43,727 bases of DNA from Chitinispirillum sp. GTDB lineage: Bacteria > Fibrobacterota > Chitinivibrionia > Chitinivibrionales > Chitinispirillaceae. The DNA is taken from the NCBI GenBank assembly GCA_007115975.1, contig SKJJ01000068.1, forward strand, positions 1 to 43,727, read 5' to 3'. Shown piece by piece: positions 17,798 to 26,778 of the stretch. Every line of letters starts with the position of its first letter. Position 1 is the stretch's first letter. The translations under genes were made by a program, and so were the position numbers. The notes beneath the pieces are model-generated. The model saw nothing but the letters and a program-made list of their open reading frames with translations, was not told where the DNA came from and searched no databases.

Positions 17798-19483
17798 ATG
17801 AAGAGGTGTTCACTTACAATTTCAGCTATACCGTTGTTTGCTTTTTTCTCTTTTCTGTTAACTTCCACCCTGTACGCCTTCCCGTACAATGCCGATTTCA
17901 ACAACCGCACCCCCGGTCCCTACACAAGAAACCAGATGAGAGCCGATTTCACCGGCTCTTCTGAAAACTGGGACAACGGCTTTGGGACCGATGGCCGGGT
18001 ACAAATTACCACCGGCGGGCACACTGGCAATGCATTGCAGATCACCTATCCCCGGCGCTCCCTTGGTCCAGATGAAGGCGGTGCCCAGCTCAAGATCAAT
18101 CTTCCTGAAAGAGAAGAGGTCTACTCGGAATACAAGGTGAAATTTCCTACCGGCTTTGATTTTGTCAAGGGAGGTAAATTACCCGGATTAGCCTCAGGGG
18201 CAGCCAATTCAGGACACAGCAAACCAAACGGTACCGACGGCTGGAGTGCTCGGTACATGTGGGAAGGCGATGGTTCAGCCTCCATCTATCTTTATCATAT
18301 GGATCAATCCAGAAATGAAGGTGATTATATATCCCTGAACAGAAAATTTACACGAGGAAGATGGCACACACTCCGTCAATATGTGAAACTGAACACTCCG
18401 GGACAACGAAACGGGGTACTGAAAGTGTGGTTTGACGGCAATCTGGTACTTAACCGGACCAACCTGAGATACAGGACAGTGCCAACACTTAAAATTGACA
18501 AATTTTATTTCTCCACCTTCTTTGGCGGAGGAAATGACACCTGGAGAAATACAAAGCTAGAACACACCTATTTTGACGATTTCAAGATCTACACACCAGT
18601 AAGTAACGATCCCAATGTTGGGACGATCTTTGCCGACTTTGAACAGGAGACTGAAAGAACAAACCTGGGTGGGGCACTGTATTCATTCAATGATTCTTCC
18701 AATAGCGGCGCCTCAAGGGCAAACTTCTCTATAGTTGGCAATGCACGTGGCGGCTCAAGTGCTTTTGGTGGTACCTACTCACTGAATCAGGGACAGAATC
18801 AGCACTCCCCTTTTGTAGGATTGGGTGCGTACACGACTCAAGACCAAAAGGAGTGGGACATCAGCGAGGCACAGAAAATAACCTTTTATTACAGGAATAT
18901 CGGTGCTGATGAGTGCATTATCCGTATTGAAACAGAGGAGAGTCGTTTACTTCCCAAATCACCCTATCACCGGGTGGCGTTGCCAGCGGCAAACAACTGG
19001 ACCTATATTGAATTAACATGGGATCAGTTCCGCCCACCAAACTGGAGCGATGTAGATGCCAGTCGTCCTCTTGACTTAACAAAAGTCACCAAGATAAGTT
19101 TACAAATGAGAGGGAACACCAACGGAACTATACAAAACGGGGAATTTTGGATAGATGAGATAAGACTGCCTGGGTTGAGAAAGTTCCCCGCATTTACATC
19201 AATCAACAACAAAATCACACACCGGAACCAATCTGATCATTTCCATTTCAACAGAAATCAAAACGCGATACTTTTTTCCTATCCCAATGATATTTCAAGT
19301 ATGATTACCATATCGCTATTTACACTTAGTGGTTCATTTGTCACTTCCCAGACAGTTGACCCAACCCGCTATAATGGCACGTACACTCTTGATGTTAACA
19401 ACTTGAAGAGCAACGGGTTATATATTGCACAGATACGTTCAGGGAAAATAAATGCAACAGAAAGAGTCCTGATAGAAAAGTAG
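17798..19483 (+). CDS. secreted PL14-type polysaccharide lyase with CBM-like and sorting domains
   Basis: A 561-residue extracellular lyase, expected to cleave a uronate-containing polysaccharide by beta-elimination. The signal peptide spans residues 1-27, cut after LYA. I use the ATG with GGAG seven bases upstream, not the GTG just before it. The PL14 jelly-roll domain covers about 30-265. The catalytic pattern of Chlorella virus vAL-1 is kept: Lys127, Ser150, Arg152, Tyr164 and Tyr166, with the same Ser-x-Arg, twelve-residue and Tyr-x-Tyr spacings. Residues about 278-450 form a second beta-sandwich of CBM11/CIA30 type. The last 85 residues are a sorting domain with NGLYIAQI and terminal VLIEK. 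PL14 members act on alginate or glucuronan. The nearby glucuronate genes favour a glucuronate polymer, but alginate is not excluded. Confidence 0.82.
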   Translation: MKRCSLTISAIPLFAFFSFLLTSTLYAFPYNADFNNRTPGPYTRNQMRADFTGSSENWDNGFGTDGRVQITTGGHTGNALQITYPRRSLGPDEGGAQLKINLPEREEVYSEYKVKFPTGFDFVKGGKLPGLASGAANSGHSKPNGTDGWSARYMWEGDGSASIYLYHMDQSRNEGDYISLNRKFTRGRWHTLRQYVKLNTPGQRNGVLKVWFDGNLVLNRTNLRYRTVPTLKIDKFYFSTFFGGGNDTWRNTKLEHTYFDDFKIYTPVSNDPNVGTIFADFEQETERTNLGGALYSFNDSSNSGASRANFSIVGNARGGSSAFGGTYSLNQGQNQHSPFVGLGAYTTQDQKEWDISEAQKITFYYRNIGADECIIRIETEESRLLPKSPYHRVALPAANNWTYIELTWDQFRPPNWSDVDASRPLDLTKVTKISLQMRGNTNGTIQNGEFWIDEIRLPGLRKFPAFTSINNKITHRNQSDHFHFNRNQNAILFSYPNDISSMITISLFTLSGSFVTSQTVDPTRYNGTYTLDVNNLKSNGLYIAQIRSGKINATERVLIEK

Positions 19484-19527
19484 CTGTTATGGTTCAATTT
19501 CCTGCGCCTGCATATAGAGCGAGATAA

Positions 19528-20409
19528 ATGACAATAGGTGTCTTAGCAGCCTTTTTCAACGGCTTTTTCAGCTCTGTACGATCAGGCTTTATCAAACATC
19601 ATCTGGTTAATACCGATTCGATAATTGCAGCATGGATAAGCAGTGTTATTGCACTGCTTATCACCCTTCCTCTACTGCTTATAATCGAGCCACTGGTCAT
19701 GCCCACGCAATTCTGGACCGATGTCATAGTAGTATCAATGATGAATGCACTCACTGCAGTCTTCACGGTAAAGGCGCTCAAAAAGGGTGACCTTTCAATA
19801 ATAGACCCCCTTCGAAGTCTGGTCCCGGTTTTTGTTCTTCTCTGTGGACCATTTATCCTCAACGAGTATCCCGATATGTTTGGGTTGCTGGGGGTGTTGA
19901 GTATAATCGCCGGCTCCTATCTTCTGGAACTGCGTAAAACGGGACTTGGTATATTGAGCCCTGTAAAAGCACTGTGGCGACATCCCGGTGCACCGTACAT
20001 GATAGTCAACACGTTGCTGTGGGGAGTATCATCAACCGTTTCAAAACGAGCCATTATCGGGACATCCACAACACATTACATTATCGCATTATCCTCCTTT
20101 ATGGCGCTGTTTCTTACCATTGCGGCACTTTTCCGTATTCGTACAACCCACCTGAAAGTCGCTCATTTTTCTTTCAGCAAACAGATTGCACCTCTTTTTA
20201 TCATAGGCTTTCTGGGGGCCGCCATACATTACTGTCAAGCCATAGCAATGACCTATATGCTTGCGGTCTATGTCATTGCCATAAAGCGACTTGACTTAAT
20301 ATTCAGCATTATTATCGGAAAAATATTTTTTCGGGAAAGCTCGTTTGGATTTCGTTTTGCTGCAGGCGTACTGATGATAACCGGTACATTTATAATTCTG
20401 TTTTTCTAG
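19528..20409 (+). CDS. EamA/DMT family transporter
   Basis: A 293-residue integral membrane protein with about ten hydrophobic helices in two similar halves, the layout of the EamA drug/metabolite transporter family. The first half ends near residue 130 (SLVPVFVLL followed by the EYPDMFGLLGVLSIIAGSYLLE helix). The second ends in the matching IKRLDLIFSIIIGKIFFRESSFGFRFAAGVLMITGT segment. The motif of an E-rich loop followed by a glycine-rich last helix appears in both halves. The substrate cannot be predicted; family members export amino acids, nucleotides or sugars. It follows the lyase by 44 bases on the same strand, so the two may share a transcript, though a role in uronate traffic is only a guess. 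Confidence 0.85.
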   Translation: MTIGVLAAFFNGFFSSVRSGFIKHHLVNTDSIIAAWISSVIALLITLPLLLIIEPLVMPTQFWTDVIVVSMMNALTAVFTVKALKKGDLSIIDPLRSLVPVFVLLCGPFILNEYPDMFGLLGVLSIIAGSYLLELRKTGLGILSPVKALWRHPGAPYMIVNTLLWGVSSTVSKRAIIGTSTTHYIIALSSFMALFLTIAALFRIRTTHLKVAHFSFSKQIAPLFIIGFLGAAIHYCQAIAMTYMLAVYVIAIKRLDLIFSIIIGKIFFRESSFGFRFAAGVLMITGTFIILFF

Positions 20410-20475
20410 AAAAGCGTTATCTGCTTAACGACGCTGCCACAGGTACAAAAATATACCGGTAGAATTGCGCAGCAC

Positions 20476-21162
20476 TCAAATATCTCTCATCAACCTAATA
20501 GAAAGACCGGAACGCTTGTTGGCGTTACGAACAATCAACTCTTCCCTATTGCAAAACAGGGTTCGTCCAATGGCATCTGCCCCACCGCTCTCTGTCGAAC
20601 TCCACCAATAACCGGAGTTACCATCAAAATCAAATATTCCGTTGTAAAACCGGTACCCTCCCGGAAATCCTGAAAATCCGCTTGCGTTATTACTTTTTGA
20701 TTCACACCCGGTTTCACCATGAACTTTTGACAAACTCCATCCAAGTTTTGTCGCCATGGATTTAGCCACCTTGTTGCCTGATTTAGATCTGTCCCAGTTG
20801 TGCCCCTTTTCAACAAGGTACCGCTCAAGATCTCTCCAGTCATCATTTGTTGGCACTCTCCACCCTTCGGGGGCAATTTTTTTGGGGTTGGAAGGATTAA
20901 CAACAAACCAGTTGTACAAGGCTCCAAATACTTTTATGATGTAGTCATTACTGGTATTGTTAAAATAGCAGTAGGCGGGAAAAGGGCGCCCCTGCCATTT
21001 TCTGCTATCAGGAAAATAGGCTATAGGCGTTCCATCATTATAATGGGTAACACGCAGATTTTCTATTGTCCACTCCTGCCTGCCAATTATTACCGTGTTA
21101 TAACTGTTTTCATCTTTATCAACCAAACAACCATTTTGTTCTGTCATACCATGGTTACTCAT
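20476..21162 (-). CDS. cytoplasmic FISUMP-domain protein
   Basis: A 228-residue protein made almost wholly of a FISUMP domain, the Fibrobacter succinogenes major paralogous domain. Diagnostic blocks are EWTIENLRVTHYNDG, FGALYNWFVV, APEGWRVPTNDDW, a Ser/Asn-rich SGFSGFPGG block and GYWWSSTES. The domain resembles C-type-lectin/formylglycine-generating folds and is usually found on secreted or lipid-anchored proteins. This one has no signal peptide: the start is fixed by AGGAG six bases before ATG and the protein begins MSNHGMTEQ. It lies 47 bases after the sensor-phosphatase gene, so the two are probably co-transcribed. Its function is unknown. Confidence 0.85.
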   Translation of the reverse strand: MSNHGMTEQNGCLVDKDENSYNTVIIGRQEWTIENLRVTHYNDGTPIAYFPDSRKWQGRPFPAYCYFNNTSNDYIIKVFGALYNWFVVNPSNPKKIAPEGWRVPTNDDWRDLERYLVEKGHNWDRSKSGNKVAKSMATKLGWSLSKVHGETGCESKSNNASGFSGFPGGYRFYNGIFDFDGNSGYWWSSTESGGADAIGRTLFCNREELIVRNANKRSGLSIRLMRDI

Positions 21163-21209
21163 ACCATTCTCCTGTCTTGTACCGATACAGCGATAGCTCT
21201 TTCCATCTT

Positions 21210-23741
21210 CTAATACCGCTCTACACCCAGCATAGTTACATCATCGAATAGAGATTCACACTTACTGTGTTTACGCAACCTTGTGATTATATCGGTGATT
21301 TTTTCCTGCACATTCAGCGCCGGGTTTACAAGCACCGTCATCATTGCATCACGTTCAAATAGAGTACCATGCTCATCTCTGGCATCCGTGACACCATCAG
21401 TGTACATGAACAGCAATTCATTTTTACCGATACAACCCTGGTATTTTCTATAAGAGATATCTGGTGCAATACCTACCGCCGGTCCGGAAGTTTTTAATCT
21501 GCTCACCTCTCCGGCCTTATTGATTATAAGTGGGTAAAGATGACCAGCGTTGACATATTCAAAAGAACCGGTCTCTATATCGACACACCCCACAAACAAC
21601 GTGACAAACATCTGTCCGACGATACTGTTACTGTGGTGTTGATGCATATAATCATTAATCGCGCTTACTGCTGCCAAAGGATCTTTTTGATCATATTGTA
21701 AGTGTTCGACAATAACCCGGTTGAGCGTTCTTATTAGTGCCATGAGGAGTGCTGCTCCCACATTTTTCCCACAAACATCCCCTATGGCTACAATCATCTT
21801 TGTTTCATCAAGCATATACACATCATAAAAATCCCCACTGATCTGTGCAGATGGGACAAATGCCTCTGCAACCCTCCACCCCTGGAGCTCGGGCAGAGTT
21901 GAGGGGAGAAAACTTTTCTGTATTTTCCTCCCCGTCTCCAATTCCCTTGTAATTGTTTGAAGATACTCATGTTCTTTCTCCTGCATTATTTGCAAATCTC
22001 GATGCGCCTCTTCGATACGGGTCACCTGACGCATCGAATAGAGACTGGTGCTGATACAGTCAGCAAGTTTTTCGTAACATGAGTACTCCAGTGCACCATC
22101 GTTGAAAACCATATAACCAAAAGAGTTATCTCTGAAGTAAATGGGGAGAATCATACACGCCTGTGCACTGTACCCCGTCATACTTCCTGCCGGTAACAGA
22201 TCACAACTTGAAAACATTCCGTCATTCTCTGTGAGCCTTTTTTCATTATCACCCCCGAATGCCAGATGAATTCTGAGTTGCTCATCCTGACCATAAGGAT
22301 CGTAAAAGCAGAGATACCCACTGCTGATCCCTATCGCGGGGACAGATTCAACCATTGTGTCCATAAACAAATCAAATTCCGCTGCACCAATCACTTTACC
22401 TGCAGCATCTTTGATTTTGGTAATCACAGCCTCATGCTTTACCAGTTTCATACGATAATTTCCCTGCGCTTTGGAAGCACAAAGGGCTAACATCACCGTA
22501 GCCTTACCGATAAGACTTTCAACCATTGCCCCTATCCCAGGTAAATCGCTGAGAAGGGCTTTCTCTTTTATAACTTTAAGGATATTACCCCAGTGCACAA
22601 TAGCGTAATCATTTTTGAGCTGATCTGCAAGGATACCCTCCAATGTAAACAGAAACAGCTCCGGCTTGTTTTCCCGTATACTTTTATGGAACTCTGTGAG
22701 AATCTCCAACAACTCACTCAGTCGTATGGTATCCGACCAGATACTGCTTTTTTCCTGCAATTCTTTTATATAATGTGCAACAACAAGATAGTCATCCCTG
22801 AAAATGTCCACTTCTTCAGGCAGTGCACCGGACACCGGCTCTTGAAAACATCCGCATGAGCGCCTGACCAGCAACTCTGAAGACTTCATAAGTTGCAACG
22901 ATTGTGGTGTTCCCTTAAAAGCCCCGTAGAGTGATTGAACCGCGGCAGCACCCACTTCGGAAAAAGACATACAAACCGTGGTAACGGGGGGGGTTACAAA
23001 CATACCCTCATCACTGTTGTCAAATCCACAGACCGCAATGTCCTTTGGTACTTTTATACCCTTTTGGGCAAGATACTCAAGGGCACCCACTGCCATGCAG
23101 TCATTGGCAGCAACAATAACATCAATTTTTTTACCACGGGCAATCAGATTCTCAGCAGCATAAAAACCACTCGCTTTATCCAACATCCCACCGACCACTA
23201 AATCCTTATCCGGTTCAATCCCACGTTGTTTCAGCGAAGACAAAAACAGTTGTAACCTGCTGATACTTTCAGGGTTCTCTTGCGGTCCCTGTATGTAAGC
23301 GAACTCTTTGTATCCGTGGCAATCAACAAGGTGATTTACAAGTGACTGTGTACCCGGTTTGTTGTCAATGCATACCGATGGGATCTGCTCTATTGGTGCC
23401 CCAACGGTCACCGTTGCGATCTCCTTGAATTGACTAAGGATTGACTTAAGCGTTGAGGGGCTACCAAATATAGGAAGGGTACCATTAATTATTATACCAT
23501 CAATGGTTTTACTGCTAAGAAGTTTATACAGTGCATTTCTTTGATACTCCCACTCATTATAGGGAGATTTTTCCAGGTGCCCTCCGGCAACACAGACAGC
23601 ATTAATGTTGCGCCTGAGGGCCTCCTGACGAACCCCTCTCCATATATTGATTGTGGAGGGATCATGGGTATTTTCACATAAAAATGCTATGGTCTTAAGG
23701 TTATTGCTGAATACCCCACTATTTTTATCTATTTGCATCAC
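21210..23741 (-). CDS. LacI-type sugar-sensor domain fused to SpoIIE/PP2C phosphatase
   Basis: An 843-residue soluble protein. Residues about 15-300 are a periplasmic-binding-like sensor of the LacI/GalR kind (KTIAFLCENTHDP, DGIIINGTL, NDCMAVGALEYLAQKG, DIAVCGFDNSDEG), ending in SCGC. There is no HTH in front of it and no signal peptide, so it cannot be a repressor or a secreted receptor. A helical and GAF-like part (about 310-575) and a coiled coil follow. The C-terminal 230 residues are an RsbU/SpoIIE-type phosphatase with SGDFYD, GDVCGKNVGAAL, NAGH and YTDGVTD, the metal-binding aspartates being present. It should dephosphorylate an anti-anti-sigma-like or other phosphoprotein when a sugar binds. 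No anti-sigma partner is adjacent. The start may be this GTG or the ATG next to it. Confidence 0.87.
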   Translation of the reverse strand: MMQIDKNSGVFSNNLKTIAFLCENTHDPSTINIWRGVRQEALRRNINAVCVAGGHLEKSPYNEWEYQRNALYKLLSSKTIDGIIINGTLPIFGSPSTLKSILSQFKEIATVTVGAPIEQIPSVCIDNKPGTQSLVNHLVDCHGYKEFAYIQGPQENPESISRLQLFLSSLKQRGIEPDKDLVVGGMLDKASGFYAAENLIARGKKIDVIVAANDCMAVGALEYLAQKGIKVPKDIAVCGFDNSDEGMFVTPPVTTVCMSFSEVGAAAVQSLYGAFKGTPQSLQLMKSSELLVRRSCGCFQEPVSGALPEEVDIFRDDYLVVAHYIKELQEKSSIWSDTIRLSELLEILTEFHKSIRENKPELFLFTLEGILADQLKNDYAIVHWGNILKVIKEKALLSDLPGIGAMVESLIGKATVMLALCASKAQGNYRMKLVKHEAVITKIKDAAGKVIGAAEFDLFMDTMVESVPAIGISSGYLCFYDPYGQDEQLRIHLAFGGDNEKRLTENDGMFSSCDLLPAGSMTGYSAQACMILPIYFRDNSFGYMVFNDGALEYSCYEKLADCISTSLYSMRQVTRIEEAHRDLQIMQEKEHEYLQTITRELETGRKIQKSFLPSTLPELQGWRVAEAFVPSAQISGDFYDVYMLDETKMIVAIGDVCGKNVGAALLMALIRTLNRVIVEHLQYDQKDPLAAVSAINDYMHQHHSNSIVGQMFVTLFVGCVDIETGSFEYVNAGHLYPLIINKAGEVSRLKTSGPAVGIAPDISYRKYQGCIGKNELLFMYTDGVTDARDEHGTLFERDAMMTVLVNPALNVQEKITDIITRLRKHSKCESLFDDVTMLGVERY

Positions 23742-23896
23742 AAAAGAATCCTTCTTAAACCATTGAGATTCACTTTTGCCTATTTTGAAACTACTGCTGC
23801 AACTATGATCCGTTCATTTCAAACCGGGCCTGTCGCGCCTATATTGTATATTGAATTCTTAAGAAATGCAATAGTGATTAATAGTTACCCTGTGCT

Positions 23897-23930
23897 CAAA
23901 AAAAAGGGGGGGGGGCACTCCACCCCAAAA
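23897..23930 (-). terminator. putative intrinsic terminator with homopolymer tract
   Basis: On the minus strand, after the sugar kinase, the sequence reads GGGG, a seven-base loop, CCCC, six further C and then eight T. The hairpin plus T-run resembles a rho-independent terminator of the kinase transcript. On the plus strand it appears as A8 directly followed by G10, a tract prone to length change. Confidence 0.45.
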
Positions 23931-23977
23931 GAAAACGATCCTCTTTAAGGCGGTACGTGCCACTCCCTAAAAACTGA

Positions 23978-25057
23978 TTATCTTTTAACCCTGGCATTTC
24001 CATTCCATATTGACCAGACCTGATCTTCACCGGTTGGTTGTCCGTAATCGGTAAGCATAGTGGTTGCCAGAACACCGGTAGCCCATCCGAACTGAATCCA
24101 TTTTTCAGGGTCCCACCCACTAAGGATACCATACAGCATACCGCCAACAAAACCATCTCCCCCACCGATACGGTCAAGAACGGTTATGGGACGCGGCTCC
24201 ACTACCTTAAATTCATCGCCAACCGACATCAACGCTCCCCACAGGTGACTGTTGGTACTGATTACTTCCCGCAGAGTAGTGGCAAACACAGCTGTATTGG
24301 GGTATAGTTTTTTAGCACGGTTAATCATTCCTTTAAAGCCTTCAATCTTTTCCGAGATATCCTTTCCACCGGCATCGGGCCCCTCAATACCCAGACAGAG
24401 CTGAAAATCCTCTTCATTACCAACAAGGATATCCGAAATGCTGGCAATCTCTTTGAAAATAGTACACAGTTCTGTCTCCCGGTTTTTCCAGAAGGTAGCA
24501 CGATGATTAAGGTCAAATGATATTCGTGTTCCATTACGCTTTGCGGCCCTTGCCAGTTCAAGGCAAAAGGTCCCGGTCTCAGGTGACAATGCAGCAATCA
24601 GACCGGAAAGATGAACAATACCGACACCCTCCTGGGCAAATATTCTTTCAAGATCAAAATCCTTTACATTAAGCGTTCGTCCCACTTCTCCGGCACGATC
24701 ATTATGTACACATGGTCCCCTTGACCCAACTCCACTATCGGCAATATTAAACTGATGTCTGTAACCCCATGGTCCCCCCTGCTCAACATCCTTTCCCTCC
24801 CAGGTCATATTGCGTGAGGCAAGGTTGGATTTTATAATCTGTGCAATGGGGCTTCCCTTCACAAAGGTAGTGAGCACCTTCACCGGGAGACCAAGGTAGG
24901 AAGAGACCGACGCAACATTTGTCTCTGCACTTGTTACATAAAGGTTAAACTGATCGCTTGAATTTACCGGTTGTCCATTTGGTGGAGTGATCCGAACGCC
25001 CATGCTTGTCGGAACCAGAAGCGAAACTTTGCTGTTTTCTCTGAGGCTTAAGTCCAT
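23978..25057 (-). CDS. PfkB-family sugar/sugar-acid kinase (KDG kinase-like)
   Basis: A 359-residue ribokinase/PfkB-fold kinase. The start is the second ATG: AGGAGG lies eight bases before it but only two before the first ATG (25061-25063). An N-terminal segment with RITPPNG resembles 2-keto-3-deoxygluconate kinases. The C-terminal signature GGGDGFVGG carries the catalytic aspartate and anion hole, and SFDLNHRATFW is a substrate-side strand typical of KDG kinases. The substrate could be 2-keto-3-deoxygluconate, giving KDPG, or gluconate, giving 6-phosphogluconate for the neighbouring Gnd. The presence of Gnd and the absence of KDPG aldolase here favour the second, but the sequence alone does not decide. 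It follows Gnd behind a terminator-like hairpin. Confidence 0.82.
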   Translation of the reverse strand: MDLSLRENSKVSLLVPTSMGVRITPPNGQPVNSSDQFNLYVTSAETNVASVSSYLGLPVKVLTTFVKGSPIAQIIKSNLASRNMTWEGKDVEQGGPWGYRHQFNIADSGVGSRGPCVHNDRAGEVGRTLNVKDFDLERIFAQEGVGIVHLSGLIAALSPETGTFCLELARAAKRNGTRISFDLNHRATFWKNRETELCTIFKEIASISDILVGNEEDFQLCLGIEGPDAGGKDISEKIEGFKGMINRAKKLYPNTAVFATTLREVISTNSHLWGALMSVGDEFKVVEPRPITVLDRIGGGDGFVGGMLYGILSGWDPEKWIQFGWATGVLATTMLTDYGQPTGEDQVWSIWNGNARVKR

Positions 25058-25176
25058 ACACATACCCTCCTACTTATAGCACATCCAACGGCTCCATCTC
25101 TTCTTTTACGACTCTTTTGAGAGAAGTGGTAAACGCCGGGTGTCTTTTGGTTGTTTTTTGATATGGTTTTTATAAG

Positions 25177-25214
25177 AAAAGCAGAAATACACTGTTATGC
25201 ATATTCCTGCTTTT
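25177..25214 (-). terminator. hairpin between gnd and the kinase gene
   Basis: The arms AAAAGCAG (25177-25184) and CTGCTTTT (25207-25214) are perfect complements, extended by a few more pairs inward. A T-rich end exists in both reading directions, so it may act as a bidirectional or partial terminator after gnd. Confidence 0.4.
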
Positions 25215-25234
25215 TGATACAGCTTTAATCGTTA

Positions 25235-26686
25235 TTATACTACGTATGTTGATGATGCAGTATCACCACCGCGACCAGTCCAATTGGTATGAAAGAACTC
25301 ACCCCGTGGCTTGTCGATACGTTCATACATATGCGCGCCAAAGTAGTCCCGTTGTGCCTGGAGTAAATTAGCGGGTAACCGTTCTGAGCGAAGGCCATCA
25401 TAGTAGCTCAAGGCTGTTGACAGTGTTGGGATCGGAATTCCATTCAGTGAAGCGGTTGCAACAACCTGACGCCAGCCATCCTGAGCATTATCAATAATAC
25501 CCTTGAAATACGGATCGAGAAGCAGATTTGACAGATCAGGATTGGTATCAAAAGCTTCCTTGATTTTGCCAAGGAAAACGGACCGAATAATACAGCCCCC
25601 ACGCCACATAAGCGCGATTTCGCCATAATTTAAATCCCAGCTATACTCTTTGGCGGCGGCCTGCATCAGAGTAAAGCCCTGTGCATAAGAAACCAATTTT
25701 GATGCATACAGTGCATACTTCAACTGCTTGATAAAAACAGCCTTGTCACCTTTAAATGAAACATCAGTTCCGGTCAGTATTTTGGAAGCTGCCACACGTT
25801 CATCTTTAATAGCAGAAAGACAACGGGCAAAAACAGACTCACCAATAAGAGTCAGGGGTATACCTAAATCAAGTGCAGCCACACCAGTCCACTTACCGGT
25901 GCCCTTTTGACCAGCAGTATCAAGGATTTTTTCCACCAACGGACTGCCATCGGTATCTTTGAAAGCAAGAATATCGCGGGTAATCTCAATCAAGTAGCTA
26001 TCAAGTTCAGTTTCATTCCATTCCTTGAAAACTTCATGCATCTCATCTGCACTCATACCAAGAAGCACTTTCATTATCTGATATGCTTCACATATAAGCT
26101 GCATGTCCCCATACTCTATACCATTGTGAATCATTTTCACAAAGTGACCGGCACCCTTTTCGCCAACCCATTCACAACAGGGTACTCCACCCTCTACCTT
26201 TGCCGATATCGCCTGGAAAATCGGTTTAACCTCTGGCCAGGCACTTGGAGATCCACCGGGCATAATGGATGGACCCTTGAGAGCACCCTCTTCACCACCG
26301 GAAACACCAGTTCCGATGTAACGCAGGCCTTTGCTTTCAACATACTCGGTTCTGCGGTTTGTATCAGGAAAGTGAGAATTACCACCATCGATGATAATAT
26401 CTCCCTTGTCCAACAGTGGTATTACCTGTTCGATAAAAGCATCAACCACCGGTCCGGCTTTAACCATAAGCATGACTTTTCGGGGAGTCTTGAGAGAGCT
26501 TACAAATTCCTCAACATTATAGGTACCGATAATGTTTTTCCCTTTACCGCGACCCTCTACAAACTTTTCAACCTTATCTGTTGATCTGTTAAAAACTGCG
26601 ACAGTAAAACCGTTGCTCTCCATGTTAAGAACAAGGTTCTCTCCCATCACCGCCAGACCAACAAGACCGATATCAGCCTTACTCAT
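25235..26686 (-). CDS. gnd: 6-phosphogluconate dehydrogenase, decarboxylating
   Basis: A 483-residue full-length 6-phosphogluconate dehydrogenase, which converts 6-phosphogluconate to ribulose 5-phosphate and CO2 with reduction of NAD(P). The Rossmann motif GLAVMGENL is at residues 10-18, and NRST after the second strand is the NADP-type ribose-phosphate binder. The substrate motifs IIDGGNSHFPDT, GTGVSGGEEGA and KMIHNGIEYGDMQ (catalytic Lys and Asn) are intact. A normal C-terminal tail is present (GGDTASSTYVV). AAGGAG precedes the ATG. Its place inside a glucuronate cluster, without glucose-6-phosphate dehydrogenase, suggests its substrate comes from free gluconate rather than from glucose. 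Confidence 0.97.
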   Translation of the reverse strand: MSKADIGLVGLAVMGENLVLNMESNGFTVAVFNRSTDKVEKFVEGRGKGKNIIGTYNVEEFVSSLKTPRKVMLMVKAGPVVDAFIEQVIPLLDKGDIIIDGGNSHFPDTNRRTEYVESKGLRYIGTGVSGGEEGALKGPSIMPGGSPSAWPEVKPIFQAISAKVEGGVPCCEWVGEKGAGHFVKMIHNGIEYGDMQLICEAYQIMKVLLGMSADEMHEVFKEWNETELDSYLIEITRDILAFKDTDGSPLVEKILDTAGQKGTGKWTGVAALDLGIPLTLIGESVFARCLSAIKDERVAASKILTGTDVSFKGDKAVFIKQLKYALYASKLVSYAQGFTLMQAAAKEYSWDLNYGEIALMWRGGCIIRSVFLGKIKEAFDTNPDLSNLLLDPYFKGIIDNAQDGWRQVVATASLNGIPIPTLSTALSYYDGLRSERLPANLLQAQRDYFGAHMYERIDKPRGEFFHTNWTGRGGDTASSTYVV

Positions 26687-26778
26687 AAAAAACTCCTTTG
26701 AAAAATTTTGATTAAAAGTTTAAAAATCGAGAATTATCTCTCATTACATGATGAGGGTTTTTAAACTGTTTATAACTA

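Noticed and set aside
20410-20475. Possible hairpin between the convergent EamA and FISUMP genes
   Set aside because: Pairing is imperfect and no T-run follows; not strong enough to call a terminator.
21210-23741. Calling the sensor-phosphatase a LacI repressor
   Set aside because: No helix-turn-helix precedes the sensor domain; the chain begins directly with the first strand of the binding fold.
23978-25057. Naming the PfkB kinase kdgK
   Set aside because: KDG kinase-like motifs are present, but context fits gluconate as well; a symbol would overstate what is known.
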